Assembly (NCBI GenBank): GCA_024114885.1 | Contig: CP099418.1 | Location: 4,030,001-4,094,000, forward strand | Length of the DNA stretch: 64,000 nt | Source of the DNA: Septoria linicola | Lineage: Eukaryota; Ascomycota; Dothideomycetes; Mycosphaerellales; Mycosphaerellaceae | Reading direction: 5' to 3' | Part shown: positions 41,702 to 50,921 of the stretch, one piece after another | How positions within the stretch are numbered: the first letter of the stretch is position 1 | Layout of the letters: every line of letters begins with the position of its first letter | Position numbers and translations under genes: made by a program | Notes under the pieces: model-generated | The model's database searches: none | What the model was told of the DNA's origin: nothing | What the model saw: the letters and a program-made list of their open reading frames with translations, nothing else

Positions 41702-42741
41702 TCAGCTCAGCTTCTTCAGCTGAGATTCTAGCTCTTGCTCCGTCCAGTCCCACAGCTCCCTCGCTAGACCTGGCTTCTGAGCGTGCCAAAAGCTTCCGCC
41801 GCTTTTGCTTCCCACAGGCTTCCAGTAATGCGACGAGCCAACAACATCTTTATCGGCTGTAGCAGCCCAAAGAGAGTTTTTCGCGCCTCCAGGCACGTCT
41901 AGCAGCACACCCTGCAATAGTGGCATGGAAAACTTAATCAAAGGATTGGTCTTCATTGAACTGACATATAGATCCGTGAAGATCACGCCAGGATGAAGCG
42001 CGGTCGACGTAATCTGCGGGTATCGTCGCTGCAGTTCTCGGGCGTGAAGAATGTTGGCGAGCTTGGACTGACCGTAGCGGCGCCACGTGTAGTAAGATTC
42101 AAGATAATCTTGATCATACACTATTCCGGGTGCGAGCATGTGGCCCTCTGACGAGACATTGACAATTCGCACGTCAGATCCTGGCTGCTCGGCGGTCTTG
42201 AGGAGAGTAGGTAGCAGAAGCTTGGTGAGCAGAGCGTGCCCAACGTGATTTGTGCCAAATTGAATCTCGTAGCCCTCCTTTGTCTTGGAGTATGGCGTTG
42301 CCATGATTCCAGCGTTGCTACATTGCTATCAGACTTGAAATCAGTTCACCATTGATATGCTTCCTTACTTGATCAGAATGTCGAGTCGGTCTGAGCGGTC
42401 TCTGAGCTCATCTGCTGCTTCTTTCACGGATGCCAGAGAGGTAAGGTCGAGCTTGATGAACGAGACATTGCCATTGGGCACTTTGCTCTTGATGTCTGCG
42501 ATGGCATCTTCTGCTTTCGACTGTGTACGGGCGGCAAGAAAGATCTGTTTGGGGTTATGCTTCGCGAGCTGCAGAACAGTCTCCTTGCCGAGACCAGTAT
42601 TTCCTGAGAGGCAATTAGAGGCTGGCAATCTCGATGAGCGTCGACGAGAGAGCTACCGCCTGTGATGAGGATGACTTTCCCTGACAGGTCAGGAATGTCC
42701 TTGTCAGGGTTAAAGCTCTTGCCAAAAAGCCATTCGAGCAT
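41702..42741 (-). CDS. Short-chain dehydrogenase (retinol dehydrogenase/WWOX-like classical SDR)
   Basis: Three exons on the minus strand: 42657-42741, 42369-42603 and 41702-42317, joined in frame to 311 residues. The junctions rebuild LITGG/NTGLGKETVLQLA (NAD(P)-binding TGxxxGxG) and LDILI/NNAGIMATPYS (NNAG). The catalytic serine lies in VNVSSEGHM and the YxxxK in RRYGQSKLANI. The first exon has only 28 codons (MLEWLFGKSFNPDKDIPDL). The pattern matches the large fungal group of SDRs related to retinol dehydrogenases and WW-domain oxidoreductase, which reduce or oxidise carbonyl or alcohol groups with NAD(P)(H). Substrate unknown. It lies about 160 bp from the left inverted repeat of the RIP-mutated element, so its promoter region borders potentially silenced chromatin (inference). 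Confidence 0.85.
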
Positions 42742-42899
42742 GGTGGCAGATGCGGGAGCCCTGGTCGATGAAGTGCTAGGGTAGTTGATGATGGTGGTCT
42801 GTGGTCTATGTCACTGACTTAACTATGAGCGGATGTATCTTGGCGGTGATGAAATGGTTCCTTGTGAATGAAGGCCAGTGTCTATATACACGCGGACAT

Positions 42900-42918
42900 T
42901 AGACAGATTTAGCCGTGC
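42900..42918 (+). repeat. Left terminal inverted repeat
   Basis: The sequence tagacagatttagccgtgc matches the complement of 46547-46565 over all 19 bases. It lies outside the RIP-mutated core and still contains CpA and TpG, so it escaped mutation. Confidence 0.8.
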
Positions 42919-42999
42919 CTTCCAAGACAACAACAACATGCCGCTACACTGTTTCTATTAGCTAATTAGCATAGTGGAGCTATTGTTATAACTAGCGCT

Positions 43000-45900
43000 A
43001 TAGCGGTACGCTACGAGTATAGAGCGCTACGCTATAGCGCTAGTTATAGCTATATTAAGTTTAGCTTATAATAGAGTTAGATAAATAACTAAGAGTATAT
43101 CGACCTCGTTCTCTACGTATAGCGGCGTACGCTCTATAGTATCTAGTCTTTACCTATACTCTTACCTATTTCTCGATCTATCGAAGTAGCTATAAGCTAA
43201 AACGAAGAGTCTATATATTCTAGTTAGACGTAGCTCTCGCTAGCGCTAGATACGCGTATACTACTACTACTACTACTAATATAGCGTATAGAAATACTAG
43301 CTATTATACCTATTATCTCGCGCTTCTTAAACGATCTTAGAGAGCCTTAGTTAGCGCTATTTAGGCCTATTTTATAGGTACTAGAGTCCTTATATAGTAG
43401 CTTATAAGCGTAATCTATTACGCCCTCGATATTAGTCTTATAGGCTAGTACGCTATCTTTAGTAGAGAGTAGTAGTAATAGCGCTAGTATTCGCGTTAAG
43501 AAGGAGTCTATAGTAGCGCGTCGCTCGAGAGCGATAGAATAAGAGCTCGTAGATCGTATTATAGAATAGTTAAATAGTAATATTAGTAGTTCGATAGTAG
43601 CTAAGTTACTAGATAAAATAGCTATTCTAAGAGCGTAGAAAGTAAGTAAAAGAGGCCTAGCTAAGAAGCTTAAACTAGTATTAGTAAGGCTATATATTAA
43701 GTACGAAGCTAGTTATAGTACTACTAGTTAGTAGGATTTTATCTTAGTAGAGTTCTATCTCTTAATAAAGATATAGTACTATAGTCTTAATTATATCTTT
43801 AAGAGGCTAGTAAGCTATTAGTAGCTACTATTTAATCTAAAGGAGTATAGTACTAGCTTAGGTAAAGAAGAGTAGACCTCTATATAGTAGAATATATTCG
43901 AATAGTATAAGATACTAGCTTATAAGAAAGACGAGATAGTAGCGTAGAAGGCTAGCGATAACTAGTATAAAGTAGACGCTACTACGAGCTATAGAGACTA
44001 CTAGAATATAGTTAGTCTACGTAGCGAGAAGGAAGAAACTCTAGAGTCTAAGGATACTACTAGTAGTAATAATAAGGTACTAAGTAAAGATAGATTACTA
44101 CTACTCCTAGAGGTTAATACTAATAGTACTCTATCGTTAGACGATAAGATAGGAGCTAACGAAGATCGCGAAGAGGAAGAACGACTATATAGGCCTATAT
44201 AAATATCCTCCTCGCTATCTATCTATACTTCTATAACCTTACGCGAGAGTAGGTAGTCGTCGCTTATAGCCTTAATTATTACTCGCTATAGCCCTATATT
44301 ATAGGCTACGTATATATAGAAGTATAAGGCTAGCTCTAGTAACTCTAACTATAGGATAATAGATAACGACTTACGCTCGGCTATTAGTAAGCTCTATACT
44401 ATAATAGCGAAGAGGATTAAGCGCTAAGAGTCTAAAGTAATAGAGGTTAAAGAGGTACGAGAAGACGTAGTATAAATAAAGACTAAAGTAGCTAGTCTAT
44501 ATAGTCGTTTTAATAAGTTTAAGAGCCTACTTAAGAAACTAGTTTAGTAGTTAATATTACTATTCGATATTAGACTTCTAGCTATAAACTTTAACGAATA
44601 TACTAGCTAGCGAATAAGGCTAGTATATACTTAAATCTAAATCGATTTTAATTATTTCTATTACGTATAATAGCGCTAAATTATAGCTCTTCTAGTATCT
44701 ACTTAGATAGTAAATCGGTAGTATAGTCGCGTTATAAATAAGGCCTAAAGAAGGTATATATTATTAGTAGTATTTATAAAGCTAAACTTTAAAGCTCGCG
44801 AACCTTAAATTTAGTTTAGCTTCGATATCTTTAATTTTAAATACTTCTTATATAATAATACTATTATCGATTTCGTTTATTTTTCTTATAAAGACTATTA
44901 AATATACTAAATAATTAGCCTAGATAGAAAGCTTAATAAAAGATAGTTATATTATTATATATCGTTAATATATAGTAAAAATTTGCTATTAGTAGTAGCT
45001 TCTACTTACTTCGAGCTCTAAAGCCTCTATTACGAATATCTCGAACTTACTCGTATATATATACTCTCTATACTATACGATATAACTATATAACCGCTAA
45101 GATATCTTTTATAGCCTATAGAGTACTTAACGTAGTCCTAGAGCTATTACTATTAGTATAAGGCCTAGAAACTCGAAGGTATTCGTAAAGATCTAGCGTC
45201 TATAGACTAAAGCGCTTACTTATCTAGTTATAGCCTCTTATATAGTAGTAATAGTTAGTTAGTAATACCGTAATAGGAAAGTAAGCTCTAATAGGCTATC
45301 TACTTATACGTAATTATATATCGAATACGTTATATATCTAGAAGCGAGTAGTATAGCTAAATAAATACTCTACCTCGATTCTAATACTTAATAGCTACGT
45401 ATTAAACTCCTACTATTTCTTTATAAGGTAGTAACGGCCTAAGTAATACTTAAATAGAGCTATTATTCCGAATATACTATAGTATACTAGATTACTATAG
45501 AGATAGAGTCGTCGCTAGCTATAAGATAAGATACGCCTTAAGCGCCTTACGTAGCTAGATAGCTACTATATTCGCTAGTCGTTATCTCGCCTATTAAAGA
45601 GACCTATTAGACTAGAAATAAGACTGTCTAGAGTTACTATCGCCTAATATTTATAGCCGTAGCCTCTATAGTATCTAGAGTACTATCGTCGCTAGTTCCT
45701 ACCTAGGCGATAAAACCTCTAGAAGTAACTATTAATAAATCCCTATATCTAGCCTCGAGTACCTATCTTTCGTATTATACAAGCGAACGACTTTAGCGTA
45801 TTATAGCTTCTTAGCCTTAGATACTACTTAATAATAGAGTAGAACTTCTTATATAGAAATAAGACGAGGTCGTTAAATATAGTACTAAAGTAGCTAGAAT

Positions 45901-46480
45901 AGCGACTAAATCTTATTAAAGCGTTAAACTACTAGCTTAGAAAGGCTATATACTATAGTAATATACTTAATACTAGCTCTAGCGATAGATTTAATTAGTT
46001 ACGGTATATATAGGCTTAAATATCTAGTATAACGACTAGTTCTCGAATCTCTTCTTTAGTAAACCTAAGGTACTATAGGCTTAGTTATACGCTACTAGCG
46101 ATAGTAAGGTAGCTCGTTACTTATTAAACTAACCCTTACTTGTTCGATAATATCTACTATTACTATTACTTACCTTAAATACTTATTTACCTAGCTATCT
46201 AGCTACGAATCTAGTATCTATTCGAACGACTCGTACTCTATTACCTTAGGCGCTAATTTTATATACTCGAGAAGGCCGTACTCGTACGCTATCGCTAAAT
46301 AAAGTAATATATCTAATTCTAAGTCTATTATTACGAAATTAACGCGTTCCGAGCACGTAGTAAGCGTAAATAGCTTTATATAATAGAGCGTATATAAAAG
46401 AGTAGAGGCTATATATTTAGAGTTTAATATCTTAGTAGAGTAAGTAGGCGCCGGCGGCGACTACCGAGTAGATACTATAC
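43000..46480. other. Saturated RIP tract (CpA/TpG-free core)
   Basis: Reading line by line I find only about five CpA or TpG dinucleotides in about 3.5 kb (near 44983, 45625, 45780, 46140 and 46354), against several hundred expected by chance. CpG is still common. With TpG absent there is essentially no ATG on either strand. A short CTA microsatellite sits at about 43260-43280. Such loss comes from C-to-T change at CpA on both strands, that is, RIP. Confidence 0.9.
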
Positions 46481-46546
46481 TAATATCGCGCAGCCAATTA
46501 AATTACTATAGTAGTCGAGTAAAGCGTAATATCCTCGTTGTCTTTT

Positions 46547-46565
46547 GCACGGCTAAATCTGTCTA
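46547..46565 (-). repeat. Right terminal inverted repeat
   Basis: The sequence gcacggctaaatctgtcta is the exact complement of 42900-42918. Like the left copy it retains CpA and TpG. Confidence 0.8.
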
Positions 46566-46970
46566 TTTAATCGACTGCCTCTAGACGTTTAGAGTGATGA
46601 AAACACGGAAAGTATACGGCCGTAAGGAGTTAACTAGTGCAAACTGGTGCTCATCACAGCATCCTTTTTACCGCAGGCACTGCTACTACGCACAATTCCA
46701 ATTGTGCCATCATCTGGAAGCCTAGAGTTCTGCCGAGTCCGACGGACTTGTGGTTGTGGTTGTATGTGTCGTGACAGTGCTAAGGTAGCCGTGTGCCGGT
46801 TGAGAAGCATAGACGACACGCCAGCATAAACACGTGCCTCGCTCAGATCTCGAGCAATGCTGGAGATCTGAATTATTGTCCCAATTGCTTCCTTCACACG
46901 ATGCGCCCTTTCTACGTCCTGCCTCTCGGACCTGACTCGACAGTCGAGCCCTCAGCCATGTTGGTTGGCC
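46566..46970. promoter_or_regulatory. Leader region with an upstream ORF overlapping the next start codon
   Basis: About 400 bp between the element and the next gene. An ATG at 46901 opens a 27-codon frame that ends at 46984, beyond the main ATG at 46971 and out of frame with it. If it is in the mRNA it should lower translation of the main frame. The transcription start is unknown. Confidence 0.4.
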
Positions 46971-49900
46971 ATGTCCACCCATAGTAACCCTGACGACGTC
47001 CATCCGAAGTCCTCGCCCGCCGCCGACGTGAGCTTCTCGCCTGTAGACACGCTTCACGCCGAATCAAGTTCGCAGGCGCAGTCGCGCAGCTCGAGCGCCC
47101 GGAGGAGCGATCACAGCATCACAGACAGACTGCGAGCATCGGGAGCGAAGCGCTTGAGCCTCGAAGATGCGGGCAAATCGGACACATCGAGCCACAGCAG
47201 AATTCCCCAGCGCATCAGGAAGCCTGGCGGGTTTCTGCTGGGCTCAGTCCTCAGCAACGGCCATGCCCGTGGACCGGAAACGCCATTGAAACCAGGCAAG
47301 ACGCGAGAACAGACAAGGCAGAATGGCGGCATCCGCGTGGACAAGAGGCGGAGCAATGCTCCTCGAGTGTCAGGAGAGTCGTCTCACCGGAGTTCTCCCC
47401 TCTCGCACGAGATAGCCAGCGATGGGTCTCCGAATGCTGGCGCTGTGAAGCAGCGGGAGTCCAGCCAGCCAAGTCTGGACCCAGCACAGCTCGTGCAGAT
47501 GGCACTCAACCTCAGCGAGAGTCGGAAGCGGCATGTGAGCAACACTCTGCCTGTGCCCGTTGCGGCAGCTGGCGGAAGAAGAGTTGTGTCTGCATTGGAC
47601 TCAGGCTATGGAACCGTACGATCTGCTTCGTCTGGAGGAAAAAGAGCAAGCTATTCCAACGACAGCCGCATCCCAACTCCAACTTCTCATAGACGCAGTC
47701 CACTGCTAGATGAATCACCAGAACCTCCGAATGCTATGGCGCAGAATGTGGTATACACTTTCTCTCCGGCCACATTATCCCGGGCTGAGAAGGCTCGTAG
47801 GTATTTCGAGCTTGCCAGCGAGCATAGACGCCTCCTAGAAAACCTTCCACCTTTGAAGCCAGATGCAGTTGCTCCCGGCAATTATACCATGCAGGTCACT
47901 AGCAGTCCCGGAAGTGCACATTACCATATGACTAGAATCACATCGACAGAAAGCATCCACAAGCACAAGTTGGGCAGGTCTTACAATCCCCTCCAGGCGT
48001 TGCGCAACCGTCGACTTCGGAATCGGGAACGCCGGCCGTTGACTGCGCCTACCGAAACGTTTCAGGAGACTGATAGGATCAGGCGTTGGATCGATGGCGT
48101 CGAGGCTGCAGCCAAGGAAGGCTCGTTCAGACCTGGTGAAGATCAAGTCCGACTCCCGCCCTTCTCTGGCGAGCTGGACTCAGAGCCGACGGCCCAGCCC
48201 GGTGAAGTTCGAGGTCACCGAAGGACGGACACGGTGAACTCCGTTGTAACAAGACCAGCAAATGCTTGGACTATCGAGCCGGCTGAACTGCTTGCCGACA
48301 CCTACTGGATTGAGAAGAATGACAACAAGACTGTCGTTGAGGATCGACATGGCAATCGTATCTTCCCTGCACGGCCACGTGCTAGTCTGGAAGTGCCACG
48401 CCGCAGTAAGGACATCACTCGCCGAAGTCTGGATGCTGATCGTTACGACAAGTACGCACCTCATCAGCAGAGCGATTCTGATCAGTCGGGTGCTGAAGAT
48501 CAAGCCAAGACGCGACACAAGCACAAGCATATTCTGCCTTTGCCTCGCCTCGGTCGCAATCATATCAGTCGATCTGGAAGCGTGACAAGTGCCTCGAGCG
48601 ACGAGGGTCGCAAGCCACCTGCTCTGCGCTTCGGTCACGATGAAGGTGGTGATGAAAACATCGGTCCGCTCGAGAGACACATGCGCGAGATGATTGCCAA
48701 GGACGAGCAAGGGGAATTATCTTCTCCTGAACTTGTGTCGCCGGACCACTGGGACTTTCGAAACTCGACTTTTGCGAATGCTCGCGGAAGTATGGATCAA
48801 TCTCGGCAAGAAGCATATCGGCCAGGCCAAGGTAGGCTATCCGTGGACACTCAGCGCATTCAGCGATCCCGGTCTGGAGAGAACAGAGCCTCGATCGACC
48901 ATGGACTAGCCTCAATGGACGAAATGGTAGTCGATAGCCCCACGTCTCCAGTAATGCCAAACTTCTCACGCAAAAATACGGCCGATTCAGCGACAAGCAA
49001 GCAGACGTCGCCAGTCAAACAGAAGGCCAAAGCTCTCAAGTTGCCCATATTTCACTCGCGCAGCAAGAGCAAAGAGCGTAATCAAATTGACGCAACCGAC
49101 TTCGCCAATACTGGAGGTGTCCCACTATCCCCAGTACTCAGTGCAGACTCCAATACTGAGCTGCCTAGGTCAAGTATAGACTCCACAAGACCGCCACACT
49201 TTAGACGTCACAAAACCTCCGAGAGTATTGATAGCGAGCTCAGACGGACAGACACTTCCAATACTACAGCTGCAACATCGGCCAGAGACTCTAAGTCATC
49301 CTCGAATCGCTTCTTCAAGGGGGGTCGTGTGCGTGACCTAGTCCGTAACGAGAGCTCGCGCCTCGGTGACCGCTTTCGAAACAGTCGCGAAGGTGTCAAC
49401 GTCGACTCTTCCGTACCTCATTCCGACAACTCGGATGCGGATGCCGATTCTTCTGTACGGCGGGGCGCGAACAACGACTTCGGAGGACTTGAAGATGGTA
49501 TCAGTCCACGTGCGTCGCTTGAGCGAGAAAGACCGAAGTCGAAATACTTCATCCCGGGCTTACCATCATTTAAATCGCCGGCTGCACGAGACCGCACAGC
49601 TCCAACAAGTCCAACATCTGAAGACAGTAATCCATTCGACCGTATGCAGGCCAATCCGCGCTCACGCCGAGGCGATCTCCCAACGATTAATTTGCCCGAC
49701 GAAGGTAATGCATCCGAGCCTGAGTTGTCGCCCAGCAGATCCAAGAATGCCTTGAGCTGGGCCGAGGACTACAAGAGACGTGGATCGCTATCTCACAACG
49801 ATCTGACTCTAGTCGACACAGAATCAAGCATCACCAATATGAAAGTGAGAGGTTCGAACACTCCCATGTCAGGTAAACGGCACTGGAGCATTTCCGATCA

Positions 49901-50555
49901 TGCCCAGCGTGAGCAGCATGCCAAATCTACGACTGAGAGTGATCAGTCGAGCAGAGTGACAACCAGAGATGTGGCCCGTGTGCGCGCACTACTGCTCGCC
50001 TCGGGGATCGAAGCGCAAGAGCTTTGCAAGCTTGCCCATACGTCTCGCCAGACGCCGCTGCCACTCATCGTAAAGGCTGCAGAGACAGCCGGACAGGAGC
50101 TTGGGACGCTTAACCGGAAAGAAGAGAATGTAGTGGCAGGAAAATGGCTGTCTGGCATGCTGGATGGCACAACATCTGAAATCGAAAAACTGCTGCAACA
50201 TTTCCAGACGGGAACAGTTCGAGATTTGAGCACTCAACTCGAAGAGCTTTCCCACAAGGCAGGCGATCAACTCGCGAAACTCGTGCACGAAACTTCAGAT
50301 GAGGCGGATGCTTTCAACGTGGAGCTTACAACCAAGATGCCCCAGGATGTCAAGCGAATGGACTCCACGATTGACAGCATGTTTCGCGCCCGACGGAAGA
50401 ACTTGAAGCTTGTTGTCAATTTCGGCTTCAAACTCTTCGAGTGGTTTCTCTTGGGCATCATGTGGTCGGTCTGGCTGACTGTGGTGGTGATCAACAGCGT
50501 CAAGAAGATTGTGCTCTTCTTTGTACGAATCTTGAAGTGGTTGTTGTGGTTCTGA
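46971..50555 (+). CDS. Large disordered protein with C-terminal membrane anchor, function unknown
   Basis: 1,194 residues from the ATG at 46971. Most of the protein is Ser/Arg/Pro-rich and looks disordered, with many phosphorylation-type motifs. Several blocks look conserved: YTFSPATLSRAEKARRYFEL and EHRRLLENLPPLKPD near residue 265-300; SYNPLQALRNRRLRNRERRP near 340; WTIEPAELLADTYWIEKNDN near 430. Near the end lies a helical region (RVRALLLASGIEAQELCKLA; NVVAGKWLSGMLDGTTSEIE). The last 50 residues have two hydrophobic stretches (LVVNFGFKLFEWFLLGIMWS; SVWLTVVVINSVKKIVLFFV) that suit a C-terminal hairpin or tail anchor. I do not recognise the family. A membrane-anchored scaffold with a cytosolic body is the natural reading (inference). 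The first ATG downstream of the RIP element in this frame is used. Confidence 0.7.
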   Translation: MSTHSNPDDVHPKSSPAADVSFSPVDTLHAESSSQAQSRSSSARRSDHSITDRLRASGAKRLSLEDAGKSDTSSHSRIPQRIRKPGGFLLGSVLSNGHARGPETPLKPGKTREQTRQNGGIRVDKRRSNAPRVSGESSHRSSPLSHEIASDGSPNAGAVKQRESSQPSLDPAQLVQMALNLSESRKRHVSNTLPVPVAAAGGRRVVSALDSGYGTVRSASSGGKRASYSNDSRIPTPTSHRRSPLLDESPEPPNAMAQNVVYTFSPATLSRAEKARRYFELASEHRRLLENLPPLKPDAVAPGNYTMQVTSSPGSAHYHMTRITSTESIHKHKLGRSYNPLQALRNRRLRNRERRPLTAPTETFQETDRIRRWIDGVEAAAKEGSFRPGEDQVRLPPFSGELDSEPTAQPGEVRGHRRTDTVNSVVTRPANAWTIEPAELLADTYWIEKNDNKTVVEDRHGNRIFPARPRASLEVPRRSKDITRRSLDADRYDKYAPHQQSDSDQSGAEDQAKTRHKHKHILPLPRLGRNHISRSGSVTSASSDEGRKPPALRFGHDEGGDENIGPLERHMREMIAKDEQGELSSPELVSPDHWDFRNSTFANARGSMDQSRQEAYRPGQGRLSVDTQRIQRSRSGENRASIDHGLASMDEMVVDSPTSPVMPNFSRKNTADSATSKQTSPVKQKAKALKLPIFHSRSKSKERNQIDATDFANTGGVPLSPVLSADSNTELPRSSIDSTRPPHFRRHKTSESIDSELRRTDTSNTTAATSARDSKSSSNRFFKGGRVRDLVRNESSRLGDRFRNSREGVNVDSSVPHSDNSDADADSSVRRGANNDFGGLEDGISPRASLERERPKSKYFIPGLPSFKSPAARDRTAPTSPTSEDSNPFDRMQANPRSRRGDLPTINLPDEGNASEPELSPSRSKNALSWAEDYKRRGSLSHNDLTLVDTESSITNMKVRGSNTPMSGKRHWSISDHAQREQHAKSTTESDQSSRVTTRDVARVRALLLASGIEAQELCKLAHTSRQTPLPLIVKAAETAGQELGTLNRKEENVVAGKWLSGMLDGTTSEIEKLLQHFQTGTVRDLSTQLEELSHKAGDQLAKLVHETSDEADAFNVELTTKMPQDVKRMDSTIDSMFRARRKNLKLVVNFGFKLFEWFLLGIMWSVWLTVVVINSVKKIVLFFVRILKWLLWF

Positions 50556-50921
50556 TGGGACCAGCTTCGTAAATATTGTAATTATTCTGTGATACCCTGG
50601 GCTTATCGAGAGCGAGGCGCTAGATGGGTGACATTGTACATTCCTGGACATATAGACATCAAAACCTGGTTCTTTTGTGTGCATAGCGTTCGCGAAGTGA
50701 ATGTGGGGTGAAAGGACCGAGATTCCGCTTTCCGCTGATGACATGACCTGGCCACGGGCGTTCGTAAACAGACCTTCCGTTTCGATCTTTCCGCTTCGAT
50801 AAACACTCGCCACACTTCTTCTGCCCGCAATTCATCGTCTAGGCCTGCTCATTTCACAGACGTGTAGCATTTCGAAAGCACATTGTACTCCTCGAGTTCC
50901 GTGGAGCGATCAGCGACCAAG
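50556..50921. other. Intergenic region before UBP6
   Basis: About 365 bp with no gene. It contains the 3' end of the preceding gene and the UBP6 promoter. Confidence 0.4.

Larger units (their letters stand above)
42900..46565. mobile_element. RIP-destroyed DNA element with terminal inverted repeats
   Basis: A 19-bp inverted repeat bounds the tract: tagacagatttagccgtgc at 42900-42918 and its exact complement at 46547-46565. Similar sequence continues inward for a short way (aagacaac near 42924 and its complement near 46538). Both ends carry TA, which would fit a TA target-site duplication as in Tc1/mariner elements, although 3.7 kb is long for those. The interior (about 43000-46480) has almost no CpA or TpG, no long open frame in any of six frames and a great excess of TA. 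This is the mark of saturated RIP. No transposase can be read. The element may also contain nested insertions. Class assignment is tentative; identity as an inactivated repeat is firm. Confidence 0.8.

Noticed and set aside
41702..42741. A biosynthetic cluster formed by the SDRs, FAT1-like enzyme and amidase
   Set aside because: No polyketide synthase, peptide synthetase, terpene cyclase or cluster regulator is nearby, and CWC22 and EB1 interrupt the set.
43260..43280. CTA trinucleotide microsatellite
   Set aside because: Short and within RIP-mutated DNA, where TA-rich triplets arise easily.
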